NCBI GenBank assembly: GCA_001839685.1
Contig: MLAK01000485.1
Coordinates: 49,840-113,839, forward strand
DNA: 64,000 bases
Direction: 5' to 3'
Source of the DNA: Tritrichomonas foetus
Taxonomy: Eukaryota > Parabasalia > Tritrichomonadida > Tritrichomonadidae
Shown: positions 31,406-41,400 of the stretch, piece by piece
Numbering within the stretch: position 1 is the first letter of the stretch
Layout: each line of letters starts with the position of its first letter
Position numbers and translations under genes: made by a program
Notes under the pieces: model-generated
Told to the model about the DNA's origin: nothing
Databases searched by the model: none
Seen by the model: the letters and a program-made list of their open reading frames with translations, nothing else

Positions 31406-32353
31406 ATGTCAACATTTACCTCTCCATCGCGTCGTAGTCCAAGTAAATATGCTTACAGCACGATATCATATATTTCAGATACCAGTCAGTTAAGTCAATT
31501 AAGTCAGTTTAGCCAGCTGAGTCAAATTAACCAAATCGAAAAGAATTATCCAGAATTTGTTCGTAAAACAATAGATGATCTAAAAGAAATGAAACGAATT
31601 GCAGGTGAAAATCAGGATTTTGAGAAAACTTCGGAATTACAAAATTACATCGAATTACGTGCAAAAGAAAATACTTCTCATATTACTTCTATATCACAGG
31701 ATTGGCTAGAGGAAGGAATTTTAGAGGCTATTGAAAACTTTGAATATAATATTAGTCAAATAAAAGAAGAACAAAAAGCAAATGAAGAACAATCAACTTC
31801 TGAGTTTGAAGAGTCGTTATTCAAGTTGAAAGTGAAGCACAAAAATGAAATCAATAAACTAGGATCTAGTAGATCAACAGAAATTGATCGTGAAAAAAAT
31901 AGAATGACTGCAGAGGTACGACAATTGATTGATCACTCTAAACATTGTGCAAAAGCAAATGATATCAAATTAGCTAGAAAAATTCAAAACGAAGCTGCTC
32001 AAAAGCAAGCAGAAAATATAGATTCAAGAACAAATGCAATCGAAACTAAATATAAAAATTTACTAGCAAAAACTCAAAAACACCATGAAAATGAAGAAGA
32101 GGCTTTAAAAGCAAAATATGATAAAAACATGCAAAACATTAAATCAGTAGCCCTGGGAGAAATAGTAGAACAAAAACGGAAACTTACGGTTTTCATTATT
32201 CACTCTCAACAGAGAGCAATATCAGACGGATCTAAAGAACTTATAAGAAAAGAGATGAGAACAAAATTTGCTCATGATATTACAAATTTCGTCTGGAAAT
32301 TAGTGAACGATCATGGAAAAAGTTTTGTTTTTGAAACCAACTCTGAGCAATAA
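31406..32353 (+). CDS. Coiled-coil protein with SQL repeats
   Basis: 315 residues, ATG at 31406. Ser/Thr/Pro-rich head (SPSRRSPSK), then a tandem tripeptide tract of SQL/SQF type (about residues 28-42) that also shows as a roughly 9-base DNA repeat near 31,485-31,530. The rest (about 45-290) is charged and almost continuously helical, with heptad-like spacing and no helix breakers, indicating a long coiled coil. No catalytic motif. A cytoskeletal or basal-body role is a reasonable guess only. Confidence 0.65.
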   Translation: MSTFTSPSRRSPSKYAYSTISYISDTSQLSQLSQFSQLSQINQIEKNYPEFVRKTIDDLKEMKRIAGENQDFEKTSELQNYIELRAKENTSHITSISQDWLEEGILEAIENFEYNISQIKEEQKANEEQSTSEFEESLFKLKVKHKNEINKLGSSRSTEIDREKNRMTAEVRQLIDHSKHCAKANDIKLARKIQNEAAQKQAENIDSRTNAIETKYKNLLAKTQKHHENEEEALKAKYDKNMQNIKSVALGEIVEQKRKLTVFIIHSQQRAISDGSKELIRKEMRTKFAHDITNFVWKLVNDHGKSFVFETNSEQ

Positions 32354-32455
32354 TTAGATATCTAATCTTAATAATGTATTATTAATATATAGTATATAAA
32401 CCTTATCTAAATGTGTTTATTGATTCTATATAAAAGCTCTATTGGATTTATTGTA

Positions 32456-32488
32456 GAATATATATATAATATATATATACATATATTC
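32456..32488. repeat. AT microsatellite with inverted ends
   Basis: An alternating AT tract bounded by GAATATAT and ATATATTC, able to fold as a hairpin. It lies between the convergent ends of the coiled-coil and ankyrin genes. Confidence 0.6.
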
Positions 32489-32908
32489 TCATTCATGTTT
32501 AGCTATTTTTCTATTAGTAATAGCTTTGTAGAGAAGATTATAAATTTTAATTAATTGATTATTTTCTGCAATTGATAAAGGGCTAATTTGAATATATAAT
32601 AAAACCATGTTAAAATTTGAAAAAACTTCAATTCCTAATTTGGTGATAATTGGATGAAATATATTCAAAAAAACTATTGTTTGATTACAGTCGACATCAG
32701 TCTTTGAAATGAGTACTTTTAATACTTTATAATTTCCTATTTCAGAGGCCAAGAAAATAGCGTTTTTATGAAGATAATTACAAACATGAATAATGTGAAT
32801 TTGAACTCTAACTGTAGCATAAATATCTACTTTCTTTCGTAACAATTTTTTCACAATATTAGCTGTTCCATATTCACAAGCATATAAAAATGGAGTTCTT
32901 TTAATCAA
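32489..32908 (-). pseudogene. 3' part of the ankyrin gene, out of frame with the main part
   Basis: This frame has no ATG start; it begins with the ankyrin signature KRTPFLYACEYG and continues the solenoid of the upstream frame, which stops 8 bases into it. Ankyrin units (TPFLYACEYG, NAIFLASEIGN, SPLSIAENN) are separated by unusual hydrophobic inserts of roughly 13-30 residues at the hairpin position. A single-base shift near 32,905-32,945 (a run of seven A/T lies there) would join it to the main frame. Either assembly error or real decay. Confidence 0.55.
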
Positions 32909-35045
32909 TATGCAAATCCCAAAATATTGAAAAAAATTTAACTTTCAATCTTGTTGTTAAATCAATCTTTGGATGAGATAGTAAAAGTGAAGATATATCA
33001 TCATAATGATTGCTAATAGATATTGAAAGAGCAGATGATCCCATTGTAGTAATTGCGTTAATATCAACACCTTTATTTATAAGTATTTTCGCAATATCGC
33101 ACATTCCATTTTGAGCTGCAAAATGCAAAGCTGTTGCACCTTCTTCACAATATTGAAGATTATAAGTTTGATTAATATCGAATGTTTTATGTGAAATGAT
33201 TAAACAACAAATTTCATGGTTTTTTGAAAGAAAGGCATGCCTAGTTGAGTCACTTTTTGTCACATCAAGTTGAAAAGTATCGAGAAGATATTGAACCATT
33301 TCAATATTTTCCCTGTAAATGGCCATAACTAAAAGATCTTCAATCGAACTAATACCAAGACTTGTTAATGAAAACGTTTCTTTTTTAGAAGAAGAACTGA
33401 GTGGTATATTTTGGTTATTTTCAAAATCTACTTTATTTTCAAAGCATTTTAACATTTTAGGATCTAAAAACTGACATGCATACTTGAGATAGGCAATCAA
33501 TTCTTTTTTTTTATGGAAGCGATAAATGAAATGTTCTTTAAAACTTTCATCATCATTCTGAATATATTGATCATAGAAAGATAATTGGGATGGATAATAC
33601 TTATGTAATCTATTCACTAACTTTTCAGTTTTGAGGATAACTGGATAATTATCTATTTTATTAAAGAATTTGGGTATTCTACATACTAGATATTCATTTA
33701 AGTCCAAGAAATAATCGATCAAGCCATTATTATCAATTGATGTGAAAAACTGTAATAGTAAACATAGATCAATTTTACTTTTTTCCAGGAGAGATGCAAT
33801 AAATTCATAGTTTGCACATGATATAAGTGTAATATAATTGATATCTGCTATTTTCTGTTCCAACAGCCATTTTAATATCTCTGTATGATGAAAATGGATT
33901 GCAGATCTACATGAATGTAAAAAATTAAGATTGTTTTGTACACATAAACGAATTATTTCCGAATTTCCACCAGCAACAGCATATCTGGGAAGAGAAAATG
34001 GTAACATAATGTTCTTTAATAACAAAAATTTAAAACATTTGATTGACCCATAAAATGCTGCATATTCAATTAAATAAATTCTGCCGTAATGTTCCAGATT
34101 TAATTGAAAATTTATATTAGCTGGGTCAAGTACATTGATATTTAGTTTCAATTCATAGTTCAATGTATGAAGTTCTTTCTTTTTTAAAAAATTGAGATCG
34201 TCAAGTCTTACTGCATGAAAAAGTTCATTCGTCTCAAATAATTCTTCATATATTTCATTGTGTCTTTTGTGCCCTAAGATATACTCATGATAAAATCTCA
34301 AAAAAAAGTTTAAATACAAACCAGAGTAATCAAACATGCCTTCGCCTACAGTTTGATAAGAGTAAATAAATCTATGAACATATTTAATGAGTTTGAATTC
34401 GTTCATAATATCACTGATTAACTCTAATATGATTTTTTTTGTGGGACAAACAATAAAACTAAGGAATAAATGAACAACTAGTACTACATTTTCTGAATTT
34501 ATATTTTTTCTAAGAAAATCTTTAGTTTCTTCGTAATCTTCTGAAGTTAGATTCTTCACCCTATTTTCAGCCTCGATTAAAAAATTGAATATTTCGCAAG
34601 AAGAGAAATATTCTTGCCAATTTTCATGAGAAAGTGGATAATTAATTGTAAGATCATGTAATGACTTTAATGATAAACATTTTGATGCATAAAAAAGAAA
34701 AGTAGCGTTGGATGAATTTATAACTATTTTTTTTCCACATAAAAGATCAGATAACAATTGCTCATTTTCTTCAAAAAGAGGTATTGTCACTCTCAATTCG
34801 CCAGAACCGCGAATTTGGTCCAAATCTCTTCTTCCACTGTTCTCAATCAAGAGTTTTCGATTAATCAAACAGTAGAAGTCATTCACAAATATATGTCCAT
34901 CACTTTCCTTTGGAGAATCACTTAGACTAAACTCCATATCAAGCATTGGAAATCGAAGAATTGTTCTAGCATAACCGTTTAGGTAAATTGTAACTTTTTG
35001 AAAACATATTTGGTTGATAATAAAATATATCAAAAAAAGTGTCAT
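32901..35045 (-). CDS. Ankyrin-repeat protein of trichomonad type, truncated by a frame break
   Basis: 714 codons from ATG at 35,045. The N-terminal region (about 15-330) resembles the non-ankyrin head that precedes repeats in trichomonad DUF3447-type proteins: beta-rich start, then helices with a conserved-looking YEELFE element. Ankyrin repeats follow, the clearest being ATALHFAAQNGMCDIAKILINKGVDINA (described here in parts: ALHFAAQNG, DIAKILINKG). The frame ends at TAA (32,901-32,903) inside an ankyrin unit and resumes in the +1 frame. These are very large families in trichomonads, with roles in protein binding; the partner is unknown. The first 15 residues are hydrophobic and may not be real coding. 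Confidence 0.7.
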   Translation of the reverse strand: MTLFLIYFIINQICFQKVTIYLNGYARTILRFPMLDMEFSLSDSPKESDGHIFVNDFYCLINRKLLIENSGRRDLDQIRGSGELRVTIPLFEENEQLLSDLLCGKKIVINSSNATFLFYASKCLSLKSLHDLTINYPLSHENWQEYFSSCEIFNFLIEAENRVKNLTSEDYEETKDFLRKNINSENVVLVVHLFLSFIVCPTKKIILELISDIMNEFKLIKYVHRFIYSYQTVGEGMFDYSGLYLNFFLRFYHEYILGHKRHNEIYEELFETNELFHAVRLDDLNFLKKKELHTLNYELKLNINVLDPANINFQLNLEHYGRIYLIEYAAFYGSIKCFKFLLLKNIMLPFSLPRYAVAGGNSEIIRLCVQNNLNFLHSCRSAIHFHHTEILKWLLEQKIADINYITLISCANYEFIASLLEKSKIDLCLLLQFFTSIDNNGLIDYFLDLNEYLVCRIPKFFNKIDNYPVILKTEKLVNRLHKYYPSQLSFYDQYIQNDDESFKEHFIYRFHKKKELIAYLKYACQFLDPKMLKCFENKVDFENNQNIPLSSSSKKETFSLTSLGISSIEDLLVMAIYRENIEMVQYLLDTFQLDVTKSDSTRHAFLSKNHEICCLIISHKTFDINQTYNLQYCEEGATALHFAAQNGMCDIAKILINKGVDINAITTMGSSALSISISNHYDDISSLLLSHPKIDLTTRLKVKFFSIFWDLHID

Positions 35046-35746
35046 AAGAAGTAGTCGAACAGCCCATTCACCGATGAATCTTTCTGAAATTGGAATATGT
35101 TATTATAGGCCATGTGTCTAATACAATAAACGAAGTTATATAAAAATCTGTCTCGGAATTCCTGAGAAATAGATTCTCATTCAAATTCTGTATTTTTTGA
35201 GAGGAGCCAAGGTTAAATATATTTCACCAAGAATATTTATCAAGATGCCAAATTTTAGACTTTGCACAAATGATAGTGCCCAATGTCTATGTTTCATATT
35301 TGTATATAGCTGCAAGATATTCCGTATATTAGCTTTATTTCATGAATCAGAATTTATTAGGAATTAACTTTTTCTATTATCTATTCAAACTTGAAAAAAA
35401 ATAATACGTTTATTTGAACTTATCGATTTTTCACAATTCAATTTGTCCTATAAAGCTAAGAAGAAATATCTTGATGGAAACTTGATGATATATGATATTA
35501 GGCATTCTTCCATTCTTAATAAATAGTATAAAGAACTTTTCCTCCTAATATTGATATATTTTCATATTAGATCAATGTATATTTCCGAAATAATTTTTGA
35601 CCTTATGAAAATATTTCACCAGGAATATTTTTTTGTGAGGTATCCATACGTTAAAAACCAAAAAAGCTTTATATTTCGCTACCTAAGATCAAAAAATTCG
35701 ATATTCGCAGACGAATCTTCCTTTGGCAATCAACAAATTATGCTGA

Positions 35747-35896
35747 AAAGAGAAATTATTGTCATTTTCTAGCAGTTCACTCCCTGATGATGATATTGGG
35801 AAAACGAGCAGAAAAGTTGGGCACTTTCTTAATGCCATCAGTAAACAGATGATGACTCCTGTTCAACTTCAAAAAATTAGAACTTTTCATTGGTGA
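35747..35896 (+). pseudogene. Coding relic, 49 codons, unknown family
   Basis: Between two stops the frame encodes a compositionally complex peptide (SSLPDDDIGKTSRKVG, then HFLNAISKQMMTPVQLQKI) with higher GC than its surroundings and no ATG. The overlapping frame upstream (from about 35,575: DESSFGNQQIMLK) also looks coding, and a one-base shift would join them. Probably the remains of a gene; I do not recognise the family. Confidence 0.35.
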
Positions 35897-36180
35897 AAAA
35901 TAAAATGATGTGGCATTGGTATTGACAACTTCGATTAGCTGTTTAATTGATTAGGAATGAAATTAAGATCAATTTAAAAAAAAGACGATAACTTTAAACG
36001 TATGACTATACCTATGTTAAAAGTATTATATCGTCAAAATTTTCGATCATTATTTCTTCATGAATACAAAAAGTTTAATAATAATTAGTATTTCACCTTT
36101 TTCTCACAAATATTAACCTTTCATAAAAAAATAATTTCTCAAATTTTGATCGCATCTCAAAAGAAAAAAAAAACATCAAA

Positions 36181-36191
36181 TCATTTTTATT
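36181..36191 (+). promoter_or_regulatory. Initiator-like motif TCATTTTTATT
   Basis: TCATTTTTATT, four bases before the DnaJ ATG at 36195; the putative +1 A is 12 bases upstream of the ATG. It matches the Trichomonas Inr consensus. Confidence 0.45.
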
Positions 36192-36194
36192 AAA

Positions 36195-37352
36195 ATGTCT
36201 TCACCAACTCAACAACCAACATTATATGATATTTTAGGTGTCCCAAATACTGCCACTGATGAGGAAATTCGTAGAGCCTACAGAAAGAAGGCCTTTGAAC
36301 TTCATCCAGATCGTAATCAAAGTGATCCGCAAGCAACTGAAAAATTCCAGCAATTAGGTGAGGCTTATGCAATCCTGAAAGATCCAGAATCACGTGATAG
36401 ATACGATAGATTTGGAATAAACGGTGAAACACCAACCGAGCCAGGCGATGTAGAAATCTTCGAAATGATGACCCAAATTCTTGGTCTTGGAAGATCCCGT
36501 GGTCCCCCTGTAGGTGACAAAGTATCTCCAACTATCAGGTTCTTTAGGATTTCATTGAAGGAGGCATATCTTGGACTTGAAGCTAAAAACACAATAAAAA
36601 TTCACAAAGTGTGTCCAGAATGTCATGGAACTGGCTCAAATGATGGAATTGAATATCCAATGTGCGATGTCTGTCACGGAGCTGGAAGTTTATCACCAGG
36701 CGGACTTCAGTTCTTATTCCCATGTGAGAAATGTAACAATGTTGGATACATCCTTCCACCAGAAAAAGTATGTAAAAAGTGTCATGGCCATAAAATTATT
36801 ACTGCTAAGAAAGTTATCAAAATTAAAACTGAAATCGGTCAGCAAGAAGGAGAACAAATCATTCTACCAAATGAAGGTGATGAGTATCCAGGAAAAATTT
36901 CAGCTGACCTTGTTTTAATTACACAAATGAAATATGATTTTGATTTTCAACGAGAAGGAGATGATTTATATTTTGTTGAAAAAGTCTCGAGAATTGAAGC
37001 AAAAACAGGTACTGCGTTTGTGATTAAAACACCAGATGGTCGTGAATTACATGTAAAAACTCCAAAAAATAAAGAAATTCGATTTGACAGAGTAATGTGG
37101 TTACAAGGTGAGGGAATGCCATGTAAAGGAAATCCAACCTTCAAAGGAAATCTTTACATTTTCTTCAAATTTGGTTTCCCTGGCTTAATCACAGAAAGTG
37201 TAAGAACAATAGCTGGATTAATCTGCAGGACAAACGCAGACATCGTTCTTCAGGAAGCTCCAGAAGATATACAAGAGAATTTCAGAAGAAGAGCTGAAGA
37301 GTTTATTCGCCAGCAAGAAGAGGCATATCGAACAGACCATCAAGCCGAGTGA
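36195..37352 (+). CDS. Type I (class A) DnaJ/Hsp40 co-chaperone
   Basis: 385 residues, the normal length for DNAJA/Ydj1 proteins. The J domain (about 8-72) carries HPD at 37-39 and stimulates Hsp70 ATPase. A short linker with GLGRSRGP replaces the usual long Gly/Phe region. The zinc-binding domain (about 138-210) has the four cysteine pairs: CPECHGTG, CDVCHGAG, CEKCNNVG, CKKCHGHK. Two client-binding beta domains follow (GQQEGEQIILPNEGDEYPG, then GEGMPCKGNP). No C-terminal CAAX box, so it is not farnesylated, and no N-terminal targeting peptide; it is probably cytosolic. ATG at 36195. Confidence 0.93.
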   Translation: MSSPTQQPTLYDILGVPNTATDEEIRRAYRKKAFELHPDRNQSDPQATEKFQQLGEAYAILKDPESRDRYDRFGINGETPTEPGDVEIFEMMTQILGLGRSRGPPVGDKVSPTIRFFRISLKEAYLGLEAKNTIKIHKVCPECHGTGSNDGIEYPMCDVCHGAGSLSPGGLQFLFPCEKCNNVGYILPPEKVCKKCHGHKIITAKKVIKIKTEIGQQEGEQIILPNEGDEYPGKISADLVLITQMKYDFDFQREGDDLYFVEKVSRIEAKTGTAFVIKTPDGRELHVKTPKNKEIRFDRVMWLQGEGMPCKGNPTFKGNLYIFFKFGFPGLITESVRTIAGLICRTNADIVLQEAPEDIQENFRRRAEEFIRQQEEAYRTDHQAE

Positions 37353-37646
37353 ACTATTTTTATTTATTAAATAAAATGATCTCTAAAATCTAAGATTATG
37401 ATGTTTAAATTTATAAATTTATATTTCTTAACTTTAACATAAGATTTTTTCGAAATATTCAACCAATGAACACGAAAAATAAAAAAAAAAAAAATATCTC
37501 TTTCTTCTATTCAAGATCAAAGTCAATAATCAGCACCTATAACACATATAGAACAATATCTATAATATATAGAAAAATGAATTTCAAAATTGGATATCAC
37601 AATTCCTAATTTTAGTTAAAATAAAAAAAAATACAGTGAAATTTGA

Positions 37647-38141
37647 TCATTTTTGATATGGTGATGACTTTTTGGGAGTCAAACTCCTATTCGATCCCAT
37701 CTGGGAAATTTTTTCTTTTAGTTCTGAAATCTTCTCCTGAATTACATCAAATTTGGAATTGTTTTGAGATGGTGTATCTGGGGGGCTAGTATTATATTTA
37801 TTAGGTGTGTGCTTGGCAGGAGTTGCGTTTCTTTTGGATTTTGGAGTTTCAGTTGCTTTTTTAATGCCCATTCTCTCGATTTTGGGAGTATTTTTATTAC
37901 TTACGAATTGTTTTGGTTCTGGCTCTTGTTCGATCAATAAAAGTTCTCTGTTTACTTTCATTAGCCTTCTTTGCAATAATGAAATTTCTAAAACTGCTTC
38001 TTCCTTAAATAATTTAATTATTTTCACCAAATCATCTTCGAGCTGCAATTTTTCTTCCATAGAAAGTTTTGAGATATCTTTGCGGTCTGGAATCTTTTCA
38101 TTTCGTACTTTGCCTATAATTTCTTTCAGGAGTTCTGACAT
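37647..38141 (-). CDS. Small coiled-coil protein with phosphorylation-prone TP/SP linker
   Basis: 164 residues, ATG at 38,141. An N-terminal coiled coil (about 1-72) is followed by a basic, disordered linker (about 75-125) rich in TP and SP sites (TPKSKRNATPAKHTPNK, SPPDTPSQ), a second short coil (about 130-147) and a C-terminal SLTPKKSSP. It fits a microtubule- or centrosome-associated protein controlled by proline-directed kinases, but I do not recognise a family. Convergent with the DnaJ gene. Confidence 0.6.
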   Translation of the reverse strand: MSELLKEIIGKVRNEKIPDRKDISKLSMEEKLQLEDDLVKIIKLFKEEAVLEISLLQRRLMKVNRELLLIEQEPEPKQFVSNKNTPKIERMGIKKATETPKSKRNATPAKHTPNKYNTSPPDTPSQNNSKFDVIQEKISELKEKISQMGSNRSLTPKKSSPYQK

Positions 38142-38256
38142 ATTATTATAGTTCTAGTTTACGTTTATTTATTGAAATGTGATATGAAAAGTTAATTTGA
38201 CTTTTGCCATCTTCGAATGTTTCCTGAATTGAATCTGGTACAAACTAAAGTTCTAT

Positions 38257-38262
<6 letters not shown>

Positions 38263-38296
<34 letters not shown>
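38263..38296 (+). repeat. A34 homopolymer
   Basis: Thirty-four consecutive A residues in the gap between the LRR gene's 3' end and the promoter of the small coiled-coil gene. Exact length is uncertain in any assembly. Confidence 0.9.
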
Positions 38297-38298
<2 letters not shown>

Positions 38299-38487
38299 AA
38301 AGATGTAAAAACAAAATCAAATAAAAAGCTATGATAAAAAAATCTAATAAATAGCATCGATCAATTACTTTATGAAAGTATAAATTAAAATAAAATTAAA
38401 TCTATTAATATAATCAAATAAGCATATTATTGTCTTCTGTTTGATGTAGTCCTTCCTTTTCTTGTTCTTCCCTGTGGAGCATCCTCA

Positions 38488-41400
38488 TTATCGTGATTTC
38501 TTCTTGGCGAAGATGATCTTTCCTTTTCTCTGATTTTCTCCAAAATTCATCTCTTTAATTTCTGGTGCTGGTCTCCTACTTCTGCCTCGAGATTCACCAC
38601 CTTGAGGAGATTTCTTATCTCTGTTTCCAGTGCTTCTTTTTGGTTGAACAGGGAGTTCGTCACCTGAATCATCTCTAAGTCTATGAACTTGTTGACTTGG
38701 TTGTTTATTTCTCCTTGCGCTTTCCCTAATCTTTGGTTTCACATTATCGATATTCAAAGGTTTAACATCTCCAAAACTATCTGATGAATGGTTTAAAATT
38801 GTTGGTATCTTTGGAGAAGGTAAATCTTCTTGAATATTTTTATTTCTTGATGATGTTTTAACTTGTAATGACTGGTGATGTTGTCTTCGTTGATGTGGAT
38901 CATTGTGTTGTTCCGCATTTCGACTTTTTCTCTGTCTAATTGGTTCAACTTGCTCTTTAGGAGAAGTCCTCTTTCTGCTCGAAGTTCCTGCTTCTGTTGG
39001 AGATGGTCTTCCTTTTATTGGTGATGGTTTTCGTCTATTTTGACGCCTAAGAACTGGCTTATTTTCTGGTTCCTCTAATTTGGGTAATTCTTCTTTTCTT
39101 TGTCTCCTTCGTGTGCTTGATGGGCGGTCAATATTAACATCATTATCATTATGCCTGTTTCTTGTTCGATTGGCAGAAGCTGATCTGTGTTGCACAGCTG
39201 GAGCTCTTCCTCTTTCACGTTCTTTCTCTGATGACACTTTCCTCTTTTGCTGGGAATGAGATCTTTTGTTTGATGGAGATGATGGGCGATTTGATGATCG
39301 ATTTGGTGAATGAGGTGAATGGATTGGGGATCGCTCTGGAGAAGATGGACGTTTTAATGGAGATCTGGGTGATGATGTTGGAGATGAACGGTTTGAACCA
39401 ACAAGAGGTGAACGTCCAACATTTCTTGCTGGTGGAAGTGGTGGTAAAATGGACTCTTCATCAGCAATTGAAACTTCAATTGTCAGAGATTCTTCTTCAA
39501 ACACAAATTTTGGTGTAACTTTCTTCTTAGGTGATTTAGTTGTACCATAATGTTGGGGAACTTTTACATGAAGTTGGTTTTGTTGTCTCTTCTTCCTTTC
39601 ATAATTGGTATTATTCATTGCAGGACCATCACTATCATGATTATCTCTATTTGGGGAAAATGGACTGCTTGGAGTGGAATTTGGTGTATGAACAATTTGT
39701 TCGCCATTTGGTCTCTTAATAACAGGTGCAATATTGGTCATTGGTGGTGCTGAAGTCCAAAATTGAAGTTCTTTTTTCTTAAGATATCTTGGGAATTGGT
39801 CATTTGGCTTAAATTGATAAACTTGGAAAAGATCATCAAAGTGTGAAGTAACAGGCTGGTATTTAATATCATCTGGTTGCTTCTTTACTTTGTCTGGTAA
39901 TCTCCCACACTTTTCGAAGATAATTGCAGCATTTTCTTTTGATAATTGACCAGATGAAACAAGAGAAGCGATATCTTCTGTAGGATAAGAAATGGCAATT
40001 CCTGCAGCATTTGCTTGTCCTAAGAGAGTTGTTAAGTGAACATAATTAGTTGGATTCATTCCATCACAAGAAATAATCCTTAATTTATTTACTTGTTTTG
40101 CCAAAGCCATTAAGCATTGATCACCACCTCGTTGTCCATAAATATCAAGAATGGAAAGCCTTGGTGAATTTTGTACAGCTTCAACAACATGAGCAATGTA
40201 AATTCCAAGGTTGTTTTTGTCAGTACCACGAACAGAAAGTGTTCTAATATGTGATGTGCTACTTTGAAGATAATCAACAAGATATGATAGATACTCCGGA
40301 TGGTTTTGTGTAAAACAATAGTTTACAGATAAGTAATCCAACAATTCATGATTCCTAATGTGTTTAAATAGATTGATATGAACCCGATTTCCATCCCATA
40401 TTAATGCAGCCAATGAGTTGTTTTTATTGTGAATCATTGAATCGAACAAACGATTCCAATCATCTGCTGATGTTTCGGCATAAGCAATAGATAATTTCAT
40501 TACTCGGTAATTAAAGAAGATTGCCAAACAATCACGTTCCCATTTCACTCTATTCACATAAACTGATAAAATGGATGGAGGAAGCTGTGTCCTAGAAAGT
40601 TTTGTAGCATCTGTGCAACGATTTCCGCTTAAATTAAGAACACGAAGCTGAGTGAGTGGTGAAAGTTGTGGAAGCACATCAGAAATATCAAGTTTGCAAT
40701 CAGAAAGTGAAAGCAATGAAACACTCTTGATTCGTGGAATTAAACGATTTAAGTCAATACCTGGAGTTCGATCTAAGTTAAGACTTGTTAAGCGAAGATT
40801 TGAAAATAATGAATCATGGAAATAATTCATTCCACTTGGTGAAATAGCGTTGTGAAATTCGAGACCTTTTAATTTATCTTCGCTTGCAAATGTTTCAATT
40901 GCCTCAAGATGTTTTTGAGCAAGTTCAGAATTATCGAAAGAGATGCTAAATAGTTTTTCAGGTTTATTAACAGTAAGGGTTGACATAAATCCTTCAAAAC
41001 TCCCATTAACTGTTCCGCTTATTTCAAGTAAACGAATTCGATTTTTCTCTTTCATTAATTTTGTTATTTCACTATATGCATCTATTTCTGCTGTATTGTT
41101 TATTCTAACAGATTCTATTTCATAAGCAAGTGGAAGAGCATCGATAATAAATGGAATAAATGATGGTTTAAATTCAGAGATGTCCAAGTCTTTTCGAGAA
41201 AATGTGAATGATGACATTAATTGAGAATATGTTGAAGGTTCAATTTCATACTTTTTAATAGTTGTTTGTTGCTTAAGTCTAGCAATAACACTTCTTGGGT
41301 TTGGATAAGTAACAAATGAATGAAAGTTTCCAAATGATAATGCATCCAATTCAGAAGGAAGAAGAACTCTTTGAATTACATCAAAAAGACAAGAGAGAAA

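Larger units (their letters stand above)
35046..36194. other. 1.15-kb gene-poor region with decayed coding traces
   Basis: No intact gene. An 18-base near-repeat (ATATTTCACCAAGAATATT against ATATTTCACCAGGAATATT) occurs near 35,219 and 35,610. A Met frame from about 35,575 ends at TAG near 35,770 and the coding-like sequence goes on in the +1 frame (see 35,747-35,896). The last 60 bases hold the DnaJ promoter. Confidence 0.4.

Noticed and set aside
39162..39518. 118-codon plus-strand frame opposite the LRR tail
   Set aside because: Shadow of the biased Ser/Arg/Pro codons on the minus strand.
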